Position numbers and translations under genes: made by a program. 57,283 nucleotides of DNA from a virus. The notes beneath the pieces are model-generated. The model did not search any database. It was not told where the DNA came from and saw only the letters and a program-made list of their open reading frames with translations. The stretch is from positions 1-57,283 of the IMG/VR virus record IMGVR_UViG_3300032144_000012. One strand, 5' to 3'. Below, piece after piece: positions 33,954-41,819 of this stretch. Numbering within the stretch: position 1 is the stretch's first letter; each line of letters opens with the position of its first letter.

Positions 33954-33959
33954 GTTGAA

Positions 33960-33998
33960 ACCCTAGCCGCCTACTGAGAGTGAGATCAACGTAGGCGG
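33960..33998 (-). promoter_or_regulatory. Repressor promoter with 8-bp inverted repeat
   Basis: Reverse strand: -35 TTGATC (33989-33984), 18-base spacer, -10 TAGGGT (33965-33960), six bases to the ATG. A perfect inverted repeat CCGCCTAC (33967-33974) / GTAGGCGG (33991-33998) overlaps spacer and -35, a probable operator for autoregulation or Cro action. Confidence 0.65.
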
Positions 33999-34030
33999 GA
34001 AAAAATCACGCTAAGCATGCGTCGAACTCC

Positions 34031-34059
34031 TTGACGTAACTCCCGCTAAGCGGGAGGAT
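34031..34059 (+). promoter_or_regulatory. Early (Cro-side) promoter and operator
   Basis: TTGACG at 34031-34036 is a good -35; 17 bases on, GAGGAT is a weak -10 that overlaps the ribosome site. A perfect palindrome TCCCGC-TAA-GCGGGA spans 34041-34055, between the boxes, and a further CGCTAAGC copy is at about 34010. Repressor binding here would shut the early operon. Confidence 0.55.
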
Positions 34060-34067
34060 CTACAGCT

Positions 34068-34310
34068 ATGAGGGAGTCGCACCCCGGTTACCGGGCCAAC
34101 ATCAAGGCCGAGATGGCTCGCCGCGACCTGACGCTCGCTGACATCGCGCAGGTGCTGGGGATCTCGGTCCAGTCGACCAGTCAGCGTCTTCTCGGAAAGA
34201 CGCCGCTCCGGGTGGACGAGCTGCTCACGCTCGCCGCCTACTTCGGGGTCACCGCGTCCGAACTGCTCGGACCCGTCGCCACCGCCGCGCCGGAGCGGGT
34301 GGCCTCGTGA
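34068..34310 (+). CDS. Cro-like XRE regulator
   Basis: 80 residues, good GGGAGGATC ribosome site. HTH with LTLADIAQVLGISVQSTSQRL followed by LLTLAAYFGVTASELL, closely parallel to the repressor on the other strand. First gene of the long early operon, so it probably represses the lysogeny promoter as Cro does. Confidence 0.75.
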   Translation: MRESHPGYRANIKAEMARRDLTLADIAQVLGISVQSTSQRLLGKTPLRVDELLTLAAYFGVTASELLGPVATAAPERVAS

Positions 34311-34465
34311 CCGCCCCGATGCAGACCCAGTTGGCCCCGCAGCCGAGCCTCCCGACGTGGCGCCGGATCGCGATCGCAGCGACCAGCATCGCCGCGAACC
34401 TCGTGTACGCCGTCGTCCTCCTGTCCGCCGGGTACGGCGTCCTCGCGTGGGGGATGACCCGGTGA
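34307..34465 (+). CDS. Small single-pass membrane protein
   Basis: 52 residues, GTGA overlaps at both ends. Pro/Gln-rich start, then membrane helix IAANLVYAVVLLSAGYGVLAW. Unknown role in the early operon. Confidence 0.5.
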   Translation: MTAPMQTQLAPQPSLPTWRRIAIAATSIAANLVYAVVLLSAGYGVLAWGMTR

Positions 34466-34752
34466 CCGCCGTCGTCGTCCCGGCCGTGATCGGCGCCGAC
34501 TTCGACGCGCTGATCGTGAAGGCGATCGGTCGCCCCGAGGGCCACCCGACCCGACACGCCGCCGACAAGGCCGCCGCGCGGATCGCCGGCGAACTCGACC
34601 GCCTCCCGATCGGCGCGACCGTCACCGACCACGAAGGCACCACGTGGACCCGCGCCGGGGTCGTGAACTGGTCGGCCCCCGGCGAGCAGGACCACACCAG
34701 CCAGGCCCTCGCGTGGTCCGCCCCGTTCAGCGTGGCCGGGGGTGCCAAATGA
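34462..34752 (+). CDS. Small hypothetical protein
   Basis: 96 residues, GTGA start overlap, ATGA at its end. Helical first half and a beta part (RLPIGATVTDHEGTTWTRAGVVNWSAP) resembling a small SH3-like module also hinted at in the proteins at 31479 and 51661. Unknown function. Confidence 0.5.
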   Translation: MTAVVVPAVIGADFDALIVKAIGRPEGHPTRHAADKAAARIAGELDRLPIGATVTDHEGTTWTRAGVVNWSAPGEQDHTSQALAWSAPFSVAGGAK

Positions 34753-35033
34753 CCGCCGACGTGGCCGCTGACTACGCGCGACTCGTGGACCTCTCCCAGG
34801 AGCGGGAAGCGGACCGGCTCATCGCCGCGATCGAGAACGCGCCGACGTACGAGCGGTTCGCGGACGCCCTGACGGACGCCCTCACATACGCGATGTCGCT
34901 GTCCGACCGCCGCCACCTGTCGGCCGGCGCGCTGCCCCTGCTGCGGCGCATCGACGCGGCGGCCCGCGCGTGGCAGAGCAACACGCACCGGGAGGCCCTC
35001 GCCGTGCTCGCGGCGGACCTGACCGGCCCCTAG
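34749..35033 (+). CDS. Small helical protein
   Basis: 94 residues, ATGA overlap. All-helical pattern (ADYARLVDLSQEREADRLIAAIENAP ends at about 30). No motif recognised. Confidence 0.5.
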   Translation: MTADVAADYARLVDLSQEREADRLIAAIENAPTYERFADALTDALTYAMSLSDRRHLSAGALPLLRRIDAAARAWQSNTHREALAVLAADLTGP

Positions 35034-35037
35034 GTAA

Positions 35038-35137
35038 CCGGCACCCGACCGTGGCTCTGGAGGGCGGCGGCGGGTGCCGGGATCAAGCCCCAGAAAAGGA
35101 ACAGCCCCGACCGCCTGGCAAGGCGTGTGGTCGGGGC
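35038..35137 (+). terminator. Two stem-loops before the recombination operon
   Basis: The 126-base gap contains CCGGCACCCG (35038-35047) with CGGGTGCCGG (35071-35080), then GCCCCGACC (35104-35112) with GGTCGGGGC (35129-35137). Both stems are perfect. A purine-rich AGAAAAGGAACAG lies between, and the ribosome site of the next gene follows the second. Together they could be a terminator/attenuator with antitermination or an RNA leader; no T-run is seen. Confidence 0.55.
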
Positions 35138-35159
35138 CACCCGAGAGGAAGTGTCTCAG

Positions 35160-35483
35160 ATGGACACCAGCCCCACCACCCAACAGGCCGAGCCGGACTG
35201 GCTCGACCGCGCCGAGGAGACCTGGGCGAAGATCCGCACCCTCGGCGTCGTGAAGGCCCCCGACGTCTTGGCCGTGTCGCTGGCGCGGTCCTCCAGCAGC
35301 ATCCGGATCGTCCTGTCACCCGACGCGGATTCGTCCCTGGCCGCCGTGCGGCTCGGGCTCGGCAACCACCTCGCGACGACCCTGGACAACGGCTCGATCC
35401 ACCACGACTGGTCGCGGGTGATCGACGGCGTCGACGTCCACGTCGTCACCGTGATCCGCGAGCGCGAGGCGGTGGCGTCATGA
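35160..35483 (+). CDS. Hypothetical protein, early operon
   Basis: 107 residues, ATG after GAGAGGAAG. Alpha/beta (SLARSSSSIRIVLSP, VIDGVDVHVVTVIRE). No recognised family; first gene after the stem-loops, followed by three more overlapping small genes leading to the exonuclease. Confidence 0.55.
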   Translation: MDTSPTTQQAEPDWLDRAEETWAKIRTLGVVKAPDVLAVSLARSSSSIRIVLSPDADSSLAAVRLGLGNHLATTLDNGSIHHDWSRVIDGVDVHVVTVIREREAVAS

Positions 35484-35812
35484 CGCTCGCGGGCACCGTC
35501 CACGCGCCGGGCACCAAGAACAGCCCGATCACCGACAGCCAGCTCCTCGCCGACATCCACGTCGAAGCCGCAGGAGTCGCCGACGTCGCCGGGATCCGGT
35601 GGGTCGAGCACGTCCGCGACGTCAAGGCAGGCCGGGTCCACACCCACTCGGTCATCCGAATCGAGGCGAACGGCCCCGAAGGCGCCGACGCCATCGCCGA
35701 GCACCTGTTCGGGCACACCGGCCGCGTCGGGCACTGGCGCCTCCACCACATCGGGATCCCCGACACGGACCTGCGCGACATCACCGTCACCGTCGAGGAC
35801 GGCCCCCGATGA
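35480..35812 (+). CDS. Hypothetical protein, early operon
   Basis: 110 residues, ATGA overlap. Beta-rich with HVRDVKAGRVHTHSVIRIEAN and GHTGRVGHWRLHHIGIPD; His-rich. Unknown function. Confidence 0.55.
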   Translation: MTLAGTVHAPGTKNSPITDSQLLADIHVEAAGVADVAGIRWVEHVRDVKAGRVHTHSVIRIEANGPEGADAIAEHLFGHTGRVGHWRLHHIGIPDTDLRDITVTVEDGPR

Positions 35813-36165
35813 GCGCCGCGACCCTCGCCCGCCTCGCCGCGAAGTACGAGCAGACCCGCGGCGTCACCACCACCATCGTCGGCGACACCCTCACCGTCTA
35901 CCTCGACGACGCCTGCCCCGGCTGCGCCCGAATGATCCTCCGCGACCACCTGCCCACCGCGTCGGTCCTCGACTACATCGGCGCCGGGATGGTCCGCGTC
36001 ACCTGGCCCGTCCTCGTCGACGACGTCCATGTCGAGTTCACCGACACCGACGACCTGAACGAGTGGATGCACCGCGTCAACGACATCCGCAAGCTCCCGG
36101 ACGCCGAACTCGCCGAGTACGCCTACGACGACACCGGCGCCGAGGACTGCGAGGTGCCCGCATGA
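35809..36165 (+). CDS. Hypothetical protein, early operon
   Basis: 118 residues, ATGA overlaps on both sides. A short CPGC motif (DDACPGCARMILRD) and strongly acidic C-terminus. Unknown function. Confidence 0.55.
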   Translation: MSAATLARLAAKYEQTRGVTTTIVGDTLTVYLDDACPGCARMILRDHLPTASVLDYIGAGMVRVTWPVLVDDVHVEFTDTDDLNEWMHRVNDIRKLPDAELAEYAYDDTGAEDCEVPA

Positions 36166-36320
36166 CCTGGGACGAGCCCGACTGGGCCAACGAGCCCGAC
36201 TGGGAGGCCATCGCCGCCGAGCGCGCCGAGAACACCTACCCGCCCGACTACTCGAAGGTCCGAACCCTCTACGGCTACGGCTTCGGCGACGAAGACGCGA
36301 TCTGGGGGCGGGGACTGTGA
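36162..36320 (+). CDS. Very small acidic protein
   Basis: 52 residues, ATGA overlap, stop overlapping the exonuclease start. Repeats EPDWANEPDWEAIAAERAE and ends in a Gly/Tyr-rich part. Could be an adaptor of the recombination pair; speculative. Confidence 0.45.
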   Translation: MTWDEPDWANEPDWEAIAAERAENTYPPDYSKVRTLYGYGFGDEDAIWGRGL

Positions 36321-37120
36321 CCGCCACGAAGCCCGCGATCCGGCGCGTCGACACCGCCCGCGGCCACTACTACATCGACGAGACCGGCGCCCGCGTCCCC
36401 GGCGTCACCACCATCATCGGCGACGGCATCCCCAAGCCCGCCCTCATCAACTGGGCAGCCGAGGCCACCGCCGACTACGCGGTGAACGAGTGGGACGCCC
36501 TGTCCGACATGCCACCGGCGACCCGCGTGAAGACGCTGTACAAGGCCCGGTACGCCGTGAAGGACGCCGCCGCGAACAAGGGCACCGCCGTCCACAGCTT
36601 CGGCGAGGAACTCGCCCACGGCCGGGAAGTCGTCGTCCCCGACGAACTCGCCGGGTACGTCGAGGCGTACGCCCGGTTCCTCGACGAGCACGAGGTCGAG
36701 CCCGTCGCCGTCGAGTTCTCCGTGTTCCACCCCGAGCAGCGCTACGCGGGGACCGCGGACCTGTGCGCGGACCTCACCGTCGAAGGCCGGCGGGTCCGCG
36801 GGCTCCTCGACATCAAGACGAACCGGTCCGGGATCTTCGGCGAGACCGCGCTGCAGATCGCCGCCTACCGGTACGCCCCGAAGTGGGTCCTCGCCGACGG
36901 CAAGGAGATCGACCGCCTCGACGTCGAGTGGACCGGCGCGATCCACGTCCGCGGCGACGGCTACTCCCTGATCCCCGTCACCGCTGGCCCCGACGAGTAC
37001 CGGGCGTTCCTGTACGCCCAGCAGGTCGCGCAGTGGACCAAGACGTCCCGCGACCTCGTCGGCGACCCCGTCATCTCCCCGGAAGCTTCCGCATACCGCC
37101 TCGTCAGGAGCCAGTCGTGA
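36317..37120 (+). CDS. PD-(D/E)XK exonuclease (RecB/Cas4-like, RecT partner)
   Basis: 267 residues. The RecB-type nuclease motifs are present in order: H93 (KGTAVHSF), GTAD with D148, D165 and K167 (LLDIKTNRSG), then Q180 and Y184 (ALQIAAYRY). This family in actinophages provides the 5'-3' resection step beside a RecT-like annealing protein, which is the next gene, overlapping by four bases. Role: phage recombination, end repair or concatemer formation. Confidence 0.85.
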   Translation: MTATKPAIRRVDTARGHYYIDETGARVPGVTTIIGDGIPKPALINWAAEATADYAVNEWDALSDMPPATRVKTLYKARYAVKDAAANKGTAVHSFGEELAHGREVVVPDELAGYVEAYARFLDEHEVEPVAVEFSVFHPEQRYAGTADLCADLTVEGRRVRGLLDIKTNRSGIFGETALQIAAYRYAPKWVLADGKEIDRLDVEWTGAIHVRGDGYSLIPVTAGPDEYRAFLYAQQVAQWTKTSRDLVGDPVISPEASAYRLVRSQS

Positions 37121-38049
37121 CCGTCGCCACTATCCACCAGCACCCGGCCACCGACGTCGCCGTCCACCCCGGCGCCGTGTCGCTCGTCGCGTGGGCGCAG
37201 GAAGCCGACGCCGCATCGCACCTCGCCGACACCCTCTGCCGGTCCATGTTCGTCCCGGCGCAGTTCCGGGGGAAGCCCGTCGAGGCGACCGCCGCCATCC
37301 TCGCCGGGTCCGAGATCGGCCTCTCGCCGATGGCTGCCCTGCAGGCGTTCGACATCATCGACGGGCGCGCCGCCCCCCGCGCCATCACCCACCGGGCCGT
37401 CGCCCAGGCCAACGGCCACGAGATCGTCATGGCCGAGTCCACGGACGAGAAGTGCGTGATGCGCGGACGTCGTCGCGGCAACGAGGAGTGGCAGCAGGTC
37501 ACGTGGACCATGACCCGCGCGCGCAAACTCGGCCTCGCCGACAAGCGCAACTGGAAGAGTCAGCCGCAGGCCATGCTCGTGGCCCGCGCCACCTCCGAGA
37601 TCGCCCGGCTCGTCGCCTCCGACGCCCTCATGGGTATCCCGTACTCCGTCGAGGAACTGCGCGACGACGAGGCCAGCGAAGAGGCTCCCGCACGGCGCTC
37701 AGTGGGCAGTAAGCCCCGCGCGAAGGCGCCCGCCCCGGCCCTGCCCGACGAGACGCCGGCCGACGCCGAAGAGGCGCCCGCGACCGCCACGCCGTCCGAT
37801 CTCCGTCGGCTCGGGTCGGCGATGACCGAGGCCGGGATCACGGCGAAGGATGCCCGCCTCGCCGTTGCCCGCGAGGTCATCGGTCGGGACATCGCCGCCG
37901 CGCAGGAGATGACCGCAGACGAGGTCGACCGCGTCATCGAGGCGCTGGAGCAGCCCGTCGCGGAAGCCGAGATGCTGCCGGTGCAGGACCCGCCCGAGTT
38001 CGACGCGTCCGTCATGGACGGCTTCGGCCAGGGCGGAGGCGAAGCATGA
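37117..38049 (+). CDS. RecT-like single-strand annealing protein
   Basis: 310 residues from the GTG at 37117. The core (about 40-185) follows the actinophage RecT pattern: CRSMFVPAQFRGKPVEATA, EIGLSPMAALQAFDIIDG, then HEIVMAES and KSQPQAMLVARATSEIARL, ending DALMGIPYSVEEL. A disordered Ala/Pro-rich linker (about 195-235) and an acidic C-terminal helical domain follow, perhaps for binding host SSB or the exonuclease. Forms a two-component recombinase with the upstream gene. Confidence 0.85.
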   Translation: MTVATIHQHPATDVAVHPGAVSLVAWAQEADAASHLADTLCRSMFVPAQFRGKPVEATAAILAGSEIGLSPMAALQAFDIIDGRAAPRAITHRAVAQANGHEIVMAESTDEKCVMRGRRRGNEEWQQVTWTMTRARKLGLADKRNWKSQPQAMLVARATSEIARLVASDALMGIPYSVEELRDDEASEEAPARRSVGSKPRAKAPAPALPDETPADAEEAPATATPSDLRRLGSAMTEAGITAKDARLAVAREVIGRDIAAAQEMTADEVDRVIEALEQPVAEAEMLPVQDPPEFDASVMDGFGQGGGEA

Positions 38050-38339
38050 GCACCAAGTGCCGTGAGATCGGCTGCGCGCCGATCAGGGTCGGTCAGCGCG
38101 CCCAGCACTGCACCGGATGGGTCGGACCCGGAAGCACGGGCGACCCGTGCCACCAGACGTTCAGCGGGACCAGCCTCGGCGACGCACACCGCGTCGGAGA
38201 CATCACCGACGGCACCCGGCGGTGCTTGAGCGTCGAGGAGATGGCCGACCGGGGATGGCACCGGAGCGACAACGGCGTGTGGCACTGGCCCGCGCCTGAA
38301 GGCGGGTTCCCCGACGTGGAGCCGTGGGGTGCAGCGTGA
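38046..38339 (+). CDS. FDXHR-type putative zinc-binding protein
   Basis: 97 residues, ATGA overlap. Cys/His pattern with CTGW, DPCHQTFSGTSLGDAHRVGD, and RRCLSVEEMADRGW followed by GVWHW, the recurrent layout of a small zinc-binding family in actinophages (often annotated FDXHR). The usual FD is LGD here. Molecular role unknown. Confidence 0.65.
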   Translation: MSTKCREIGCAPIRVGQRAQHCTGWVGPGSTGDPCHQTFSGTSLGDAHRVGDITDGTRRCLSVEEMADRGWHRSDNGVWHWPAPEGGFPDVEPWGAA

Positions 38340-38773
38340 CCCCCATCAAGGTCGGCGACTACACCGTCGAGGAAACCTACGACGGCGGCTTCTACGCCGT
38401 CCTCGACTCACACGGAGACCGAATCAGCAAGGTCGTCCACGTCGCCGACGGCGAGAACCCCATGTGGGTCGCGACGGCCTTCTGCTTCGCCACCATCCCC
38501 ATGGCGCTCCGGGTCGCCGCTGAGGCAGCCGGGATCGAACGGCAGCGGGTCGAGGCGACTCTGATGACGACGGAGCACATGGGCTTCGACGGCCGCCCCG
38601 GCGAGGCGTACGACGTCCTCCAGTTCGTCACCACGGATAGCGCCGGATACCTCGCGTTCCACGACGCCCTGCCGTCCGCGCTCACCCACGCTACGGACGT
38701 CGCCCGCGCCCGGTACGCCGACGACGAGCGGATCAGCACCGGGCAGGCCGCGACCGTCGGAGGTGCAGCGTGA
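38336..38773 (+). CDS. Hypothetical protein
   Basis: 145 residues, GTGA overlap. Beta-rich start (VGDYTVEETYDGGFYAVLDSHG), then helix-rich with many Ala. Ends in GGAA through a GGAGGTGCAGCGTGA junction that supplies the next ribosome site. Unknown function. Confidence 0.55.
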   Translation: MTPIKVGDYTVEETYDGGFYAVLDSHGDRISKVVHVADGENPMWVATAFCFATIPMALRVAAEAAGIERQRVEATLMTTEHMGFDGRPGEAYDVLQFVTTDSAGYLAFHDALPSALTHATDVARARYADDERISTGQAATVGGAA

Positions 38774-39309
38774 GCCTCGTCACCGTCACCCTCGACATCA
38801 ACGGCGAGCAGGTCACCGCCGAGGACGCCTCCTGGTACCTCGTCGCCCCATGCGGCTGCACCCGCGGTGCCTGCGTCGTCGCCATGCCCTACGGCGGCGA
38901 ACACGTCCTCACCGAGGACGCCGCGTTCACCGAGCTCTACGGCAACGCGGAATTGCGCCGTCGCGACGTGGCCGCCGGATATAAGGCCGTCCTCGGCAAG
39001 CGCAGCGAGGCCGTTGAACGGCTCACCAGCGAGTGCCCGCACGATCCGCACTACGGCGTCCCCGCAGTCCCCATCCCCGACGGGTACGCGTGGGCCGAGC
39101 GCTACGGCTCCAACCGGGTCCATCTCGTCCCCGCCGACTACGTGGACGCCCTCCGCGTGGAGGGGGGACGCAGGGACCCCGTCGCGTCCCTCTGCTTCAC
39201 GGGCGAACCCACCCCAGGCGACAAGCACTTCTGGCGCAAGCCCTACGAGCGGGTCACCTGCCGGCGCTGCGAGAAGGTCGCCGTCAAGCTCGCCGGAGGT
39301 GCGGCGTGA
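38770..39309 (+). CDS. Hypothetical protein with Cys pairs at both ends
   Basis: 179 residues, GTGA overlap. N-terminal PCGCTRGAC and C-terminal CRRCEKV, with CPHD in the middle, suggest two zinc sites. The C-terminal 35 residues look like a single zinc ribbon half. Ends GGAA at the same junction sequence as its neighbour. Unknown function. Confidence 0.55.
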   Translation: MSLVTVTLDINGEQVTAEDASWYLVAPCGCTRGACVVAMPYGGEHVLTEDAAFTELYGNAELRRRDVAAGYKAVLGKRSEAVERLTSECPHDPHYGVPAVPIPDGYAWAERYGSNRVHLVPADYVDALRVEGGRRDPVASLCFTGEPTPGDKHFWRKPYERVTCRRCEKVAVKLAGGAA

Positions 39310-39632
39310 AGCGCTCCGAACTCATCCGCCAAGCCAGACGGCACCTCCTCGCCAACGGCTGGAACCGGCAGCAGATCGCCGGGATCCTCACCACCCTCGC
39401 GCCCGCCTTCGACGCCTACGACCGCGACCGCGACGTCCACGCACTCACCACCGCCGCCAAGACCTGGCGCACCCGATCCGCCAACCCGCGGACCGACCTC
39501 GTGCGGAGCAGGCGCCTGCGCGTCGCAGCCGACATCGCCGAAGAACGCGCCGCCGACATCGCCACCAAGAACGCCGTCAAGCGCGCAGCGACCACCGCAT
39601 GGAACACCCGGAACGGGGGCAACCAGCCGTGA
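39306..39632 (+). CDS. Basic helical protein
   Basis: 108 residues, GTGA overlap. Helical, rich in Arg/Ala (LIRQARRHLLANGWNRQQIAG), possibly a small DNA-binding protein. No family recognised. Confidence 0.5.
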   Translation: MKRSELIRQARRHLLANGWNRQQIAGILTTLAPAFDAYDRDRDVHALTTAAKTWRTRSANPRTDLVRSRRLRVAADIAEERAADIATKNAVKRAATTAWNTRNGGNQP

Positions 39633-39973
39633 ACTTCACCTGCGACATGCAGCACACCAGCCAGATCCCGGCGCCAACGATCGCCCTCGCCGACCTCGCC
39701 GGCGGATGGCACGCCATCTGGAAGTGCCCCATCTGCTCACGGGTCTGCGCCTCCCCGATCCCCGAGTCGACACGGCTCCACCTCGCCGCCCTGGGCGCGC
39801 ACACCTCAACCGACGCCATCGCATCCGGCGCCGCAAACACCTACGCGGTCGCCCGCCTCGGGAAGCTGACGAGCGCGCAGATCGACCTCTGGGCGGACGT
39901 GCTCGGAAGCGAGGACGCCGACACCCTCATCCGGGCATGGGCGAACAACCCGGGCACGGAGGTGGCCCGATGA
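39629..39973 (+). CDS. Small zinc-motif protein
   Basis: 114 residues, GTGA overlap. CPICSRVC near residue 33 and an N-terminal Cys/His (FTCDMQHTSQ) could bind one zinc ion. Helical C-terminus. Lies directly upstream of the WhiB gene. Unknown role. Confidence 0.5.
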   Translation: MNFTCDMQHTSQIPAPTIALADLAGGWHAIWKCPICSRVCASPIPESTRLHLAALGAHTSTDAIASGAANTYAVARLGKLTSAQIDLWADVLGSEDADTLIRAWANNPGTEVAR

Positions 39974-40242
39974 GAGCGAACGCCATGACCTACCCCGAGT
40001 GGATGGAGTCCGGCTCCTGCGCCAGCAGCGACGGAGACGCCTGGTTCGCCGACAAGGGGCAGGGCGACCTCACCCGGCTCGCGAAACGCATCTGCGCAGA
40101 GTGCCCGGTCAAGCAACTCTGCCTCGCCTACGCCGTCGAGGAACGGATCACCGAAGGCATCTGGGGAGGCGTTTCGCCCCGCCCCCGCCGCCGCATGTGG
40201 GTCACCGCAGGCGAGGTCCACATGGCGGGTGAGGCAGCGTGA
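39970..40242 (+). CDS. WhiB-family iron-sulfur regulator
   Basis: 90 residues, ATGA overlap. Four cysteines in the WhiB order: C17, C42, C45 and C51 (ICAECPVKQLC), followed by GIWGG and a basic tail (RPRRRRMW). WhiB proteins bind a 4Fe-4S cluster and act with the primary sigma factor; phage WhiB proteins can block host WhiB functions such as septation. One of two in this operon. Confidence 0.85.
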   Translation: MRANAMTYPEWMESGSCASSDGDAWFADKGQGDLTRLAKRICAECPVKQLCLAYAVEERITEGIWGGVSPRPRRRMWVTAGEVHMAGEAA

Positions 40243-40622
40243 TCCGCGCCCCCCGCCTCGCCGAGAACCTCGGCATCAGCTACCGGCAGCTGGACCACTG
40301 GCGCCGCAAGGGCTACGTCCCCGCCTCCCACTACGCCAAGGGCGGCGGCATGGTCAGCCCCCGACGCATCACCGGCCGCCAGGACGGCGACGCGTACGGA
40401 TCCGGCTGGCACATGCTGTACGACGACGAAGCGCAGTCCGTCGCCCGCCGGTTCGCCGAGCTGCGGCAGGCGGGGTTCGACGCGTCGACCGCCGACTACA
40501 TCCGCCGCCGCATGGACGGCGAGACCCCAGCCGACCGCCCCAGGGACCTGCGCATCGCCGCCGCGACCGGCGTCGTCCTCGCCGCCATCGAACCCGCCGC
40601 ACGAGAGGCGGTCCCCGCGTGA
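40239..40622 (+). CDS. MerR-like helix-turn-helix protein
   Basis: 127 residues, GTGA overlap. The first 30 residues fit a winged-helix start (RLAENLGISYRQLDHWRRKGYV) as in MerR regulators and phage excisionases. The middle and end are helical without a known effector domain. Set between two WhiB genes, it may be an excisionase or an early regulator. Confidence 0.65.
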   Translation: MIRAPRLAENLGISYRQLDHWRRKGYVPASHYAKGGGMVSPRRITGRQDGDAYGSGWHMLYDDEAQSVARRFAELRQAGFDASTADYIRRRMDGETPADRPRDLRIAAATGVVLAAIEPAAREAVPA

Positions 40623-41098
40623 GCGCCAACCACGACGCCCCCGACGAGACGTGGATGCTCGGCGCCCCCTGCGCCGAGAACTCGGACCTGTTCTTCCCCT
40701 ACGGCTACTCCGGCAAGTACCGGCAGCAGATCGAACAGGCCAAGGACGAGTGCCTCGGGTGCGACCGCCTCACCGCATGCCGTGAGGCGATCCTCCGCCT
40801 CCCCACCTACCAGGACCGGCACGGCATCTACGCCGCCCTCACCCCCGACGAGCGCAAAGCCCTCCGCAAGGACCGCGACACGCAGGCGAGAGACGCGGCT
40901 GCCCCGGAAGGGACGTCGGCCCCCAAGCCGCCAGCGGCCCGCCAGCGCGTCGACGACCGCCCCGAACGGACCTGGGACGACTGCGGCACCCCCGCCGCCA
41001 AGTCCCGCCACGGACGGCGCCTGGAACCCGCCTGCGCCACCTGCGTCGCCGCCGAAACCAGCAAGCGCCGCGCCAAGCGCGAGGAGGCCGCCGCGTGA
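40619..41098 (+). CDS. Second WhiB-family protein with Cys-rich tail
   Basis: 159 residues. WhiB-type cysteines C18, C45, C48 and C54 (DECLGCDRLTAC) with a HGIYAAL turn in place of the usual GVWGG. Unlike standard WhiB it continues with a disordered linker and a C-terminal CGTPAAKSRHGRRLEPACATC segment that may bind zinc. Possibly binds DNA or a host factor in a different way from the first WhiB. Confidence 0.75.
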   Translation: MSANHDAPDETWMLGAPCAENSDLFFPYGYSGKYRQQIEQAKDECLGCDRLTACREAILRLPTYQDRHGIYAALTPDERKALRKDRDTQARDAAAPEGTSAPKPPAARQRVDDRPERTWDDCGTPAAKSRHGRRLEPACATCVAAETSKRRAKREEAAA

Positions 41099-41484
41099 CC
41101 CGCACCCGCAAGACCGCCAAGGACGCCGGCACCCGCATGGAAACCCTCGTCGCCGGCTACCTCGCCGAGCACGTCGACGACCGCATCGAACGGCGCCGCC
41201 TCACCGGCAGCAAAGACCGCGGCGACCTGTCCGGGCTCCGCCACATGGGCGGCCGGCTCGTCGCCCAGGTCAAGGACTACGGCGGCCAGGTCCAGGTCGG
41301 GCCGTGGCTCAACGAGGTCGAGGTCCAGCGCGGCAACGACGATGCGCTGGCCGGCTTCGTGATCGCCAAGCGCCGCGGGACCACCGACCCCGGCGACCAG
41401 ATCGTCCTCATGACCCTGCGGGACCTCGTCGCCCTGCTCACCGGCAGCCGCCCCGACGAGGACGACGCGGAGGTGGCGTCATGA
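41095..41484 (+). CDS. Holliday-junction-resolvase-like PD-(D/E)XK endonuclease
   Basis: 129 residues, GTGA overlap. Pattern of small resolvases (Hjc/MRR-like): E16 (AGTRMETLVAGYL), D43 (KDRGDLSGLR) and a QVKDY strand in place of the usual ExK, a known QxK variant. Would process branched recombination or packaging intermediates. Located with RecT and methyltransferase genes. Confidence 0.65.
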   Translation: MTRTRKTAKDAGTRMETLVAGYLAEHVDDRIERRRLTGSKDRGDLSGLRHMGGRLVAQVKDYGGQVQVGPWLNEVEVQRGNDDALAGFVIAKRRGTTDPGDQIVLMTLRDLVALLTGSRPDEDDAEVAS

Positions 41485-41819
41485 AGTCCTGCCCGCACTG
41501 CGACACCCGCATCCAGGTCACCCCCGAACACGTCGAGGAGTGCTCCCAGAACGCCGCCCGCTGGGCCCGCGTCGAAGCCATGGCCGACACCGCCACCCAG
41601 CACACCCCACACGCACCCGTCACCCCGACGCACACCACCGGGCTCTACGCCACCCTCCGGTCACACCCCCGGTCGCAGTCGGACGACCAGGCCGAGGCCA
41701 CCGTCCAGGCCCTCCTCGACCTCGGCTGGCGGCCCTGCCTCCGCGTCCCCGACACCACACCCGAACCGGCCCTTGTCGGCGCCGTACAGGACGCCCTCGA
41801 CCTCGGAGGCGTGTCGTGA
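41481..41819 (+). CDS. Small zinc-finger protein
   Basis: 112 residues, ATGA overlap. N-terminal CPHCDTRIQVTPEHVEEC is a likely C2HC zinc finger; then a Thr/His/Pro-rich linker and an acidic helical end. Precedes the adenine methyltransferase gene. Unknown role. Confidence 0.55.
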   Translation: MKSCPHCDTRIQVTPEHVEECSQNAARWARVEAMADTATQHTPHAPVTPTHTTGLYATLRSHPRSQSDDQAEATVQALLDLGWRPCLRVPDTTPEPALVGAVQDALDLGGVS

